This document shows, piece by piece, positions 50,914-58,887 of a DNA stretch of 64,000 nucleotides. The notes beneath the pieces were generated by a model. It did not search any database and had not been told where the DNA came from. It worked only from the letters and a program-made list of their open reading frames with translations. Position 1 is the first letter of the stretch, and each line of letters starts with the position of its first letter. The stretch lies in NCBI GenBank assembly GCA_030041215.1, contig JASHOH010000169.1, positions 1 through 64,000 on the forward strand, given 5' to 3'. The position numbers and the translations under genes are program-made. Source of the DNA: Candidatus Sulfotelmatobacter sp. GTDB taxonomy: Bacteria; Acidobacteriota; Terriglobia; Terriglobales; Acidobacteriaceae.

Positions 50914-51411
50914 ATGCGACGAATTCTCTACATTCCGCTTCTGATCGCGCTCTTGCGCGCACTGGCTCCAGCCACGACGTATTACGTCCGCTCAAGTTCC
51001 GGCAGCGACAGCAACAGCGGTACTTCATCGAGCGCCGCCTGGCAAACCATCGCGCACGTCAACGCGCAAACGTTTCAGCCCGGCGACTCCATCCTCTTCA
51101 AGCGCGGCGACGTCTGGAATGAAAGCCTGGTTCCTCCCTCTTCAGGGACCTCCGGCAATCCAATCACGTTTGACGCCTACGGCACCGGGGCACCGCCGAA
51201 CCTGACGGGCTATTACCCGGTGCCGTCTTCTTCCTGGATCTTCGTCTCCGGCAACGCCTGGAAAGCCCCGCTCCCTGCAACTTACAGCACTGTCAACTTC
51301 TGCCTCTTCGGCTCGATCTGGGGACAAAAGGTTTCCGCCGTTTCGACAAACCTGACTGCACAATGGGACTTCTACTTCGCCAACGGCTACGTATATGTTT
51401 ATCCGCTGTAA
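50914..51411 (+). pseudogene. N-terminal fragment of a right-handed beta-helix / pectate-lyase-like secreted protein
   Basis: TTYYVRSSSGSDSNSGTSSSAAWQTIAHVNAQTFQPGDSILFKRGDVWNESLVPPSSGTSGNPITFDAYGTG then ends at FANGYVYVYPL*. Confidence 0.65.
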
Positions 51412-51554
51412 CGGTGAAGTAAAAGAGCCATTCAGCAGTCAGCAGCGAGCCGTCAGCAGTCGGCTTAAGCCCTCGCGCTCAACATTTTGCTTTTGTCGTT
51501 CCGAACTGCCGCGAAGCGGCGGTGAGAAACCTGCTTTCTTGGAGAACCTTGCAC

Positions 51555-51821
51555 ATGGCCGTGAACGACCGCGAACTTGCGTTCCGCACGCTCGACCTCG
51601 AATTCGCCCGCGAAGTCCTCGACAAACTCGTGCGCCTCGAAACCAAAATGGATACGCTGATCGGCAATGGCCAGCCCGGGCGCATGAAGCTGGTCGAAGA
51701 CAAAGTCGCGATTCTCGAAAAGCATGACCTGCGCAACAGCTTCTACAACCGCGCCGTCAACGCCGCCATCAGCGCCGCGATCAGCATCGCCATCGCCCTG
51801 CACAAATTGTGGATGAAGTAA
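51555..51821 (+). CDS. XhlA-like coiled coil + TM small protein (phage lysis-associated type)
   Basis: VLDKLVRLETKMDTLIGNGQPGRMKLVEDKVAILEKHDLRNSFYNRAVNAAISAAISIAIALHKLWMK. Confidence 0.55.
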   Translation: MAVNDRELAFRTLDLEFAREVLDKLVRLETKMDTLIGNGQPGRMKLVEDKVAILEKHDLRNSFYNRAVNAAISAAISIAIALHKLWMK

Positions 51822-51843
51822 GACAAAAATCAGCTCTCAGCCG

Positions 51844-51906
51844 TCAGCTCTCAGCTAAACCGCCCTGCGACGCGTGAGGGGCTGAAAGCTGATAGCTGAG
51901 AGCTGA
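51844..51906. repeat. Inverted repeat of family C (AGCTCTCAGC type)
   Basis: TCAGCTCTCAGCTA (51844-51857) / TAGCTGAGAGCTGA (51893-51906). Confidence 0.75.
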
Positions 51907-51932
51907 ACGCTTGAAACCAAGGAGAAAACACC

Positions 51933-52163
51933 ATGGGCACGCCAAGCACCACTATCGTTACAAACCTGAAGGGTCTGTCCGCGCCCACTGCCAACACACT
52001 TTCTGATGCCCACGCCGAAGGTATCGACATGCCGGGCATGTTGGCACTGGCATTGACCAAAGCCTACGAATTGAAGACTTGTCTCACGCTGCTCGCCAAC
52101 CACACCGACAGCGCCGATCCCAACCTTACAACGCTGAACAATGTGCTGGCGAGCCTGAGCTAG
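51933..52163 (+). CDS. Hypothetical small phage-cassette protein
   Basis: 76-aa ORF with RBS-like aaggaga upstream. Confidence 0.5.
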   Translation: MGTPSTTIVTNLKGLSAPTANTLSDAHAEGIDMPGMLALALTKAYELKTCLTLLANHTDSADPNLTTLNNVLASLS

Positions 52164-52183
52164 CCGGGCACGAACAGCTTGTG

Positions 52184-52320
52184 GTTTGAAAGGGCGCGGC
52201 TTCAGCCGCGCCAACGCTGGCGGAGATTCGTACCAGGGGCACGCCTTTCAGAGCCTGCCCTGAGCGAAGTCGAAGGGCGTGCCACAGAGATCAGCAAAGG
52301 ATCAGCACGCCTTCAGGCGC
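52184..52320. repeat. Nested dispersed repeats (families A and others)
   Basis: GTTTGAAAGGGCGCGGCTTCAGCCGCGCC; GGCACGCCTTTCAGAGCCTGCCCTGAGCGAAGTCGAAGGGCGTGCC. Confidence 0.6.
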
Positions 52321-52350
52321 TGCGGTTCCAGCCCAAGGAGGGAGCTACTT

Positions 52351-52638
52351 ATGGCCTTTCTCAATCAACTTTTGCGCGGAATCTCGTTCATCCCCGCGCT
52401 TGTTCAAGGGATAGAGGGTTTGTTCGGCAACAAGCCCGGATCAGAGAAAAAAGACGCAGCCATGTCTTTCCTCGAAAACGCGCTCAGCATGGCAGACGCG
52501 ATCTCGCAACGCGACATCGTCGATCCAGAGAAATTTAAGGAGGGAATTTCTCAGATCATTGATGGAGTCGTCGAGTGTTTGAATGCCTCCACGTGGGCGA
52601 AAGCGGCCTCCGCTCCCACCCAGCAGCCATCCGCCTGA
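52351..52638 (+). CDS. Small phage-like protein
   Basis: MAFLNQLLRGISFIPALVQGIEGLFGNKPGSEKKDAAMSFLENALSMADAI...; preceded by ggagggagc. Confidence 0.5.
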   Translation: MAFLNQLLRGISFIPALVQGIEGLFGNKPGSEKKDAAMSFLENALSMADAISQRDIVDPEKFKEGISQIIDGVVECLNASTWAKAASAPTQQPSA

Positions 52639-52640
52639 TC

Positions 52641-53963
52641 TTACCCGATGTCCTCGCTCCAGTTCTCCAGGTTCTTCTTCACCTGCGCCATGAACTGGTC
52701 GGCGACGGCGCCGTCGATCAGGCGGTGATCATAGCCGAGCGTGAGGTGTACGACCGATCGGATGGCAATCGAATCGTTGCCGTCTTTATCGGTCACGACC
52801 AGCGGCATTTTCATGATTCCGCCCACGCCCATGATCGCGGAGTTCGGCTGATTGATGATCGGCAGTCCAAACACTGCACCGAATTGCCCGGGATTGGTCA
52901 CTGTGAAAGTTGACCCTTCCACATCTTCTGGCTTCAGCTTTTTGGTGCGCGCGCGCTCGCCCAGATCGGTGATGCCCCGCTGCAATCCGAGGAAGTTGAG
53001 ATCGCCGGCATTTTTGAGCACAGGAACGATCAATCCCCAATCGAGGGCAACCGCGATCCCAATATTGATGTTGCGGTGATAGCGGATGTTCTCTCCTTCG
53101 ATATTGGCGTTGACAATCGGCCACTGCTGAATCGCGATAATCGCCGCTCGCACAAAAAATGGCATGAAGGTCAGGCGCACGCCGTGACGCTGCTCGAATC
53201 CTGCTTTGAGCTTGTTGCGCAGATTCACGATGCGGGTGAAGTCGACCTCGTACATGCAGTGAACGTGCGCGCTGGTGCGCCGCGACTCGATCATGTGTTT
53301 GGCGATCAGCTTGCGCATCTGCGTCACTGGCACAAGATCGCCGGGATAAGGCGCAGGAGTTGCGGGCCGGGCCGGCGCTGAAGTCGCGGGAGCCTGCGCG
53401 GCCGAAGCAGGTGCCGAAGCCGCTGCCGGCGCTGATCCCTGGTGCGCGATGAACCCCATAATGTCCTGCTTGGTGATGCGGCCGCCGAGTCCGGTGCCGG
53501 AAACCTGCGACAAACTGATCCCATGCTCGTGTGCGATCTTGCGCACCAGCGGCGATGAGCGAGCTTCCTCTTCTTCTTCGGCCGGAGGCGCCGCCGGGAC
53601 AGAAACCGCTTGCGGAGGCGCAGCTTTCTTTTCTTCTTTGGGTGCTGCTGGTGGTTGCGGAACGGCAGCTTGCGGCGCTGGCGGTTGAGCTGTAGGCGCG
53701 GCCTTTGGTGCCGCCGCAGACTCGCCATCCACAGCAATCGTTCCCAGCACCGTGTTCACTCCAACCGTTGTTCCCTCTCCGATCTTGATTTCCTGCAAGA
53801 CTCCTGACGCGGGGGCAGGGATTTCCGCGTCGACCTTGTCAGTAGAAATCTCAAACAGCGGCTCGTCGCGCTGCACCTTGTCGCCGGGTTTCTTCAGCCA
53901 TTTGGTAATCGTGCCTTCCACGATGGACTCGCCCATCTGCGGCATGACGATGTCGGTTGGCAT
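52641..53963 (-). CDS. 2-oxoacid dehydrogenase E2 (dihydrolipoamide acyltransferase)
   Basis: Lipoyl domain FEISTDKVDAEIPAPASGVLQEI; E3-binding KIAHEHGISLSQVSGTGLGGRITKQDI; catalytic LTLGYDHRLIDGAVADQFM. Confidence 0.96.
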   Translation of the reverse strand: MPTDIVMPQMGESIVEGTITKWLKKPGDKVQRDEPLFEISTDKVDAEIPAPASGVLQEIKIGEGTTVGVNTVLGTIAVDGESAAAPKAAPTAQPPAPQAAVPQPPAAPKEEKKAAPPQAVSVPAAPPAEEEEEARSSPLVRKIAHEHGISLSQVSGTGLGGRITKQDIMGFIAHQGSAPAAASAPASAAQAPATSAPARPATPAPYPGDLVPVTQMRKLIAKHMIESRRTSAHVHCMYEVDFTRIVNLRNKLKAGFEQRHGVRLTFMPFFVRAAIIAIQQWPIVNANIEGENIRYHRNINIGIAVALDWGLIVPVLKNAGDLNFLGLQRGITDLGERARTKKLKPEDVEGSTFTVTNPGQFGAVFGLPIINQPNSAIMGVGGIMKMPLVVTDKDGNDSIAIRSVVHLTLGYDHRLIDGAVADQFMAQVKKNLENWSEDIG

Positions 53964-54292
53964 AAGTTTCCTTCCACGCGGCTACAGCTTGAACCGCAGC
54001 CTGCACGCAAACGAATATTATAGCGAGTCAGAGAGCGGAGCGAATTCATTCGGTCCGATCCAAGCGCTGCTCGAACTCATGATCAAGGCCGTTCGCTGCG
54101 CTCGCGGGGCCGACGACTGCGCCCGCCCCCACATGTACACACACGTATCCCCGGACGCATTCGTCCGGGGTGCGCGCAGCGCGCAACAGGCAATCGTGTG
54201 AATAGATGGTCCAGCCTCGCTCGACCGGACAGCCTTCGACTTCGCTCGGGGCAGGATAAGGCGGCCGTTCCCTACGGGGCCTGTAATGGCCT

Positions 54293-54877
54293 TCACATCG
54301 GCTTGGGCAACGGCTTTTCTTCTTCCTCTCCAGTCGGTGGTTCGGCTCCGAAATTCTTCTTCCAATACTCCTGCACAGCGGGCGGCAGCTTCTCCATGTT
54401 CACGAGAAAGCTGGTCAGCTTCCACATGTCCTGCTCGCTGAGAGTTTTGTCCCAGGCAGGCATTCCCGTGTAACGCACGCCGGTGCGGATGGTGTAGAAC
54501 GTGTGCCACTCGGGATCATCGGGCGGATGCGAAATCAGATTCGGCGCCGGCGGATAAAACGATGGCCCCAGGTTTGTGGGTTTACGGTCGAGTCCGCCGT
54601 GGCAGAGAGCACAGTTCATGGTGTAGAGCTTCATCGCGTCTTCATAGTTTTGGTCGGTGGGCGGCACAGGATTGTTGATGTGAGGCGCATGCCGCTCCAT
54701 CGACGCATCCATGGCGCTGTTGGCGAAATGAACCTCCCATTGTCTCGGTGGCTTATTTGCAGCCGTGGGGATGAATCCAAGCATTGCCATGCCGAGAAAT
54801 CCCAAGATGAGTATGAGAAGAGTGACGATGACGCCGAGTAGGAACTTGCCCATGAGTCCTCCGGTTTGAGGTCGCAA
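54293..54877 (-). CDS. c-type cytochrome
   Basis: NCALCHGG (CxxCH) and RYTGMPAWDKTLSEQDMWKLTSFL; one N-terminal TM. Confidence 0.9.
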   Translation of the reverse strand: MRPQTGGLMGKFLLGVIVTLLILILGFLGMAMLGFIPTAANKPPRQWEVHFANSAMDASMERHAPHINNPVPPTDQNYEDAMKLYTMNCALCHGGLDRKPTNLGPSFYPPAPNLISHPPDDPEWHTFYTIRTGVRYTGMPAWDKTLSEQDMWKLTSFLVNMEKLPPAVQEYWKKNFGAEPPTGEEEEKPLPKPM

Positions 54878-54956
54878 ATTGCAACCTCAAAGATCAGGAG
54901 CAAATATTGTGGCAGAATGCGGCATAATCTCGCTACTTGAGAAACCGTAGTGCGGC

Positions 54957-55006
54957 GTCATCCCGAGCGGGCCCGCCGGTGAAAACGCGGGCCTTCGGAA
55001 TGACGC
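54957..55006. repeat. Family B short repeat
   Basis: CGTCATCCCGAGCGGGCCCGCC...GCGGGCCTTCGGAATGACG; near copy at 61613-61664. Confidence 0.7.
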
Positions 55007-55033
55007 CCCAATTAGGTTGCGGACTGAACTTCC

Positions 55034-56005
55034 CTAATACGCCTTCAGCCTTCTCGCCTCGCGCACCACGTCTTCCACCTTCGGCAGATAATACTCTTCC
55101 TGTGGCGGAGAAAACGGAATCGCGGAATCGAGTCCCGCAATCCTTACAATCGGCCCATCGAGATCATCGAATGCTTCTTCATTAATAATCGCTGCGATCT
55201 CGCCCGCCAGGCCACCCGTACGCGAGTGCTCGTGCAAGATGATTACTTTGTTCGTCTTCTTCACCGTCTGCGCGATGGCTTCACGATCGAGCGGCGAGAC
55301 GGTTCGTAGATCAATAATTTCGAGATCGATTCCTTCCTTACTCAGAATTTCCGCAGCTTCCAGCGCGCTGTGCACCATGGCCGCATAAGTAATGATGCTG
55401 AGATCGTGGCCCTCCCGCGCCAGCCGCGCCTTTCCGATCGGCACGACGTAATCTTCGGCCGGAACTTCTTCTTTAATGCGCCGGTAAAGATATTTGTGCT
55501 CGAAAAACACGCAGGGATTGTTGTCGCGAATCGCGGCCTTGATCAGTCCTTTGGCGTCGTACGGCGTGGCCGGGCAAATCACTTTGAGCCCGGGATTGTG
55601 CACGAACCACATCTCGGGATTCTGCGAGTGGAAGGGGCCGCCGTGGACGTATCCGCCGCTGGGGCCGCGCAGCACGAGCGGCGCTGGTGCGCCCCACAGA
55701 TAATGCGTCTTGGCGACCATGTTGGAAATTTGGTTCATGGCACAGCCGATGAAATCCATGAACTGAAATTCGGCGACCGGCCGCATGCCGGTGAGCGACG
55801 CGCCAAACGCCGCGCCCACGATGGCGGACTCGGCGATGGGCGTGTCGATGACGCGCTCGGGGCCGAAGCGGTCGATGAAACCGTCGGTGACTTTAAACGC
55901 GCCCCCGTAAATGCCGATGTCTTCGCCGAGGCAGAAGACGGTTGGGTCGCGCTCCATTTCTTCCCAGATTCCCTGGCGGATGGCTTCGAGGTAAGTGAGT
56001 TGCAT
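55034..56005 (-). CDS. 2-oxoacid dehydrogenase E1 component, beta subunit
   Basis: MQLTYLEAIRQGIWEEMERDPTVFCLGEDIGIYGGAFKVTDG...FGPERVIDTPIAESAIVGAAFGASLTGMRPVAEFQFMDF. Confidence 0.97.
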   Translation of the reverse strand: MQLTYLEAIRQGIWEEMERDPTVFCLGEDIGIYGGAFKVTDGFIDRFGPERVIDTPIAESAIVGAAFGASLTGMRPVAEFQFMDFIGCAMNQISNMVAKTHYLWGAPAPLVLRGPSGGYVHGGPFHSQNPEMWFVHNPGLKVICPATPYDAKGLIKAAIRDNNPCVFFEHKYLYRRIKEEVPAEDYVVPIGKARLAREGHDLSIITYAAMVHSALEAAEILSKEGIDLEIIDLRTVSPLDREAIAQTVKKTNKVIILHEHSRTGGLAGEIAAIINEEAFDDLDGPIVRIAGLDSAIPFSPPQEEYYLPKVEDVVREARRLKAY

Positions 56006-56096
56006 GGGTTGAGCTGCCTTATGATTGGGCTTGATACAAATTGTACAAAATGTTACTATGTTACGTTACGGACAACCAACGAGAGGGAGACTCGAA

Positions 56097-56342
56097 ATGC
56101 TCGACAAGCTCACCGCCAGCGAAGCACGCCAGAACTTCTCAGATATTCTAAACCGGGCTGCGTTCGGGCGGGAAAGAGTGATCATTCATCGTGGGAAAAA
56201 GGCCGTGGCCGCAATCATACCAATCGAGGACTACAACCTTCTTGAACAACTGGAGGATCGTATCGATGTTCGGGAAGCACGCAAACGGCGGAATGAACCG
56301 ACGATTCCCTGGAAAAAGATAAAGAAAGATCTAGGTCTGTAA
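56097..56342 (+). CDS. Type II antitoxin, Phd/YefM family
   Basis: LTASEARQNFSDILNRAAFGRERVIIHRGKKAVAAIIPIEDYNLLEQLED. Confidence 0.9.
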   Translation: MLDKLTASEARQNFSDILNRAAFGRERVIIHRGKKAVAAIIPIEDYNLLEQLEDRIDVREARKRRNEPTIPWKKIKKDLGL

Positions 56343-56351
56343 TCCCTTTCA

Positions 56352-56615
56352 GTGCCCACGCGCTATGTTCTTGAATTCACGACGTCCGCTGCCCGGGAAC
56401 TTCGTGACCTCGACAGGCAACATCAGCGGCGCATCACCGAAAAAGTTATCGCGCTCTGCGAGGATCCGTTTCCGCCTGGCAGCAAGAAGCTCAAAGGCCA
56501 ACCTGAGCATTTTCGGATTCGCGTGGGCGACTATCGCGTGATATACCGGATCGATGGCAAACGAGTGGTGATTGTGATCGTGCGGATCGGACATCGGCGG
56601 GAGGTGTATCGGTAG
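56352..56615 (+). CDS. Type II toxin, RelE/ParE family
   Basis: YVLEFTTSAARELRDLDRQHQRRITEKVIALCEDPFPPGSKKLKGQPEHFRIRVGDYRVIYRIDGKRVVIVIVRIGHRREVY. Confidence 0.95.
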   Translation: MPTRYVLEFTTSAARELRDLDRQHQRRITEKVIALCEDPFPPGSKKLKGQPEHFRIRVGDYRVIYRIDGKRVVIVIVRIGHRREVYR

Positions 56616-56817
56616 CCTATTAAAGGCGCTTATGCTCCGCGCTTTGCTCGCCCACGCCCTCGCGGCCGATAAGACGTCCTCACTTATGAAGGCCCGCTCC
56701 CGCAGCAGTTCCGAGGCATCAAAAAGCGCTTTAAGCTTTTCTTTCGAAAGGGCATCGTTGCGGTTGTTGAAGGTCGTGCGTTGAGCACATCCATTGCACA
56801 AGCATCCGTTTCAATCG

Positions 56818-56922
56818 TGTCATCCCGAGCGAGGACGCTCGTTCACGTAGTGAACGAGCACCGCAGTCGAGGGACCTTGTGTTTCGCTGGCGTACCAATC
56901 CGCTGCTCCGCTCGGGATGACA
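56818..56922. repeat. Family B element with terminal inverted repeats (MITE-like)
   Basis: TGTCATCCCGAGCG...CGCTCGGGATGACA; internal CTCGTTCACGTAGTGAACGAG hairpin; CGAGGGACCTTGT core. Confidence 0.8.
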
Positions 56923-56931
56923 ATGAATTGG

Positions 56932-57005
56932 GAGCATCGCAGAAGAGCAAACTGGCTGTATGTGAGAATTGTCACATCGAAATCCACAAGACGCAGCTTA
57001 ATTAA
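56932..57005 (+). pseudogene. Possible C-terminal fragment of an HNH endonuclease
   Basis: SQKSKLAVCENCHIEIHKTQLN*: CxxCH..IH typical of HNH C-termini. Confidence 0.4.
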
Positions 57006-57010
57006 GACGC

Positions 57011-58408
57011 TTACTTCAAATGCACTGCCGCTTCGGTCTCTTTATACTCGCCGGCGCTCTTCTTCACTTTCGGCATTCCATACTTCGGTTTGATCGCGTG
57101 GCAGCCTTCTTCGCAGAAGACGCCGCCTTCGGCTGATTCCGGCGTCGGCATCGGAGAGTTCACCGCGATCTCGCGCTCTTCTTCTATCACCCGCTCGACA
57201 TCCGCAATCAATTCCGCGTTTTGCTGGCTGGCCAGCCATTTCTTTTCTTTCACCAGATAATTCTCAAAGCGTGCAATCGGGTCGCGCTTCTTCCAGAAGT
57301 CGAACAGCGCTTTCGGCACATACGCCGCCGCATCGTGAATGGCGTGGCCTTTCATGCGCATCATCTTCGCTTCAATCATCGTGGGACCCTCGCCACGGTG
57401 GGCGCGTTCAACAGCTTCATGCGCCGCGTCGTAGACCTGGCATGCGTCGGTGCCATCGACAATCACTGCCGGAATGCCATATCCAATGGCGCGCTCAGCG
57501 AGATCTTTGCAGCGGTACTGCATCTCCGACGGAGTCGAATACGCCCACTCGTTGCTCTCGACCACAAGCACCAGCCCAAGATTCTGCACGGCGGCGAAGT
57601 TGATACCCTCGTAGGTGACGCCGGTCGACTGGCCTCCGTCGCCGATGTAGGTCATGACTGCGATGTTGCGTCCCTGCAGGCGTGCACCCACTGCCACGCC
57701 CGCCATCACGGGAATCAGGTCGCCGAGCATGGAAATCGGCGAAACCATGTTGCGCTTTTCGATGTCGCCGAAGTGCGAGGTGCCGTCGCGGCCTTTGGTT
57801 GGCGAATCGGCCTTGGCCATGTACTGCATCATTACGTCCGACGGATGAAAGCCGCGCACCAGCAGCGACCCCTGATTGCGAATCATGGGCGCGAACCAGT
57901 CGTCTTTGTCGAGCGCGTAGGCCGAGGCGCACGAGCAGGCCTCCTGGCCGAGGCCGAAATAAACTCCTCCGACCACTTTGCCCTGCTTGTAGAGATTTTC
58001 GAGCGCAGTCTCCATTTTGCGGTTGAGCAGCATGTAGCGGTAAATCTCGATTGCCTGCTGCTTGCTGAGATATTTGGAGTCGCGAATCGGAGGCACGGCT
58101 GCGCTCAGATCGCCTTCGACTTCGTAACGTACGTGGCCGTCTTTCTCCGTGGCCTGGCGGACGATGTAGTTCGGGTGCTCGAGGCGGTAGTCGGGGATGG
58201 AGTAAGTGCGGAGAGAATGGTCATGTGGGGACAGCCGCCCTCGGCTGTCCGGCCGAGCGGAACTCGACTGACCCTCTTGGGGTGCCCCATTTCTCGCCGC
58301 TTTTGCGAGAAGTGGGGCCTTTGGCCCGTTGCGCGGGCGGTTGCCGTTCGAGTTCGCTTTGGATTTTGTTTTTTTGTTGGGCATATGAATGCGGCGCGGA
58401 AGGCGCAA
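57011..58408 (-). CDS. 2-oxoacid dehydrogenase E1 component, alpha subunit (ATG likely at 58384)
   Basis: QGKVVGGVYFGLGQEACSCASAYALDKDDWFAPMIRNQGSLLVRG...YIGDGGQSTGVTYEGINFAAVQNLGLVLVVESNEWAYST. Confidence 0.95.
   Translation of the reverse strand: MRLPRRIHMPNKKTKSKANSNGNRPRNGPKAPLLAKAARNGAPQEGQSSSARPDSRGRLSPHDHSLRTYSIPDYRLEHPNYIVRQATEKDGHVRYEVEGDLSAAVPPIRDSKYLSKQQAIEIYRYMLLNRKMETALENLYKQGKVVGGVYFGLGQEACSCASAYALDKDDWFAPMIRNQGSLLVRGFHPSDVMMQYMAKADSPTKGRDGTSHFGDIEKRNMVSPISMLGDLIPVMAGVAVGARLQGRNIAVMTYIGDGGQSTGVTYEGINFAAVQNLGLVLVVESNEWAYSTPSEMQYRCKDLAERAIGYGIPAVIVDGTDACQVYDAAHEAVERAHRGEGPTMIEAKMMRMKGHAIHDAAAYVPKALFDFWKKRDPIARFENYLVKEKKWLASQQNAELIADVERVIEEEREIAVNSPMPTPESAEGGVFCEEGCHAIKPKYGMPKVKKSAGEYKETEAAVHLK
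58229..58318. repeat. Two-hairpin palindromic repeat inside the E1-alpha coding sequence
   Basis: GGACAGCCGCCCTCGGCTGTCC (58229-58250) and GCCCCATTTCTCGC/GCGAGAAGTGGGGC (58284-58318). Confidence 0.75.
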
Positions 58409-58527
58409 TGTATTGATGGTATCGCGAGAAGCGGAATAGGGCTAGGGTTCGTGGGGAGTAGGTGGGCAAGGGTATGAGAATTTTTCGCTCGATCAGTCCA
58501 ATTCCCGAGAAACCACAGGGTCAACAT

Positions 58528-58887
58528 TCACCGTGGACTAAATGTGCCCGGCTTGTCCTTTTTTACTCGTACCTTTGCGGCCGGAGAGAATGCCGCCGCC
58601 GATACGAATACGTCGTAGAAGCTGGCCGGCACCGTTGCGGAATATCCCCCGTTTGTATCTGTCATGACGCTGACATCGGAGTCGATGCCGATTTTGTCGG
58701 TCAGCCCGACCTTGCTTCCGGCGGGGTCCCAGTGGACGAGGACTCTCGCATTGGCAATCACCGCGCCTTCTACGTGGCGGACTATGCCGGAGATTCCGGG
58801 CTTGGTTTGGGAGACGGCCGGGAGCGAAAGACGGCTGAACAGTAACAAACAGATGGCGATCCTTCTCATTAAGACTCCTCTGTTCAT
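58528..58887 (-). CDS. Hypothetical secreted carboxypeptidase-regulatory-like domain protein
   Basis: Signal peptide; GISGIVRHVEGAVIANARVLVHWDP...VMTDTNGGYSATVPASFYDVFVSAAAFSP; ATGA overlap with lipB. Confidence 0.7.
   Translation of the reverse strand: MNRGVLMRRIAICLLLFSRLSLPAVSQTKPGISGIVRHVEGAVIANARVLVHWDPAGSKVGLTDKIGIDSDVSVMTDTNGGYSATVPASFYDVFVSAAAFSPAAKVRVKKDKPGTFSPR

Noticed and set aside
56349-56801. 150-aa minus-strand ORF overlapping the RelE toxin
   Set aside because: Mostly antisense to the toxin gene; only its first about 60 residues lie in free DNA and I do not recognise them.
57221-58477. 418-aa plus-strand ORF opposite E1 alpha
   Set aside because: Antisense shadow ORF in GC-rich coding DNA; E1 alpha on the minus strand is unambiguous.
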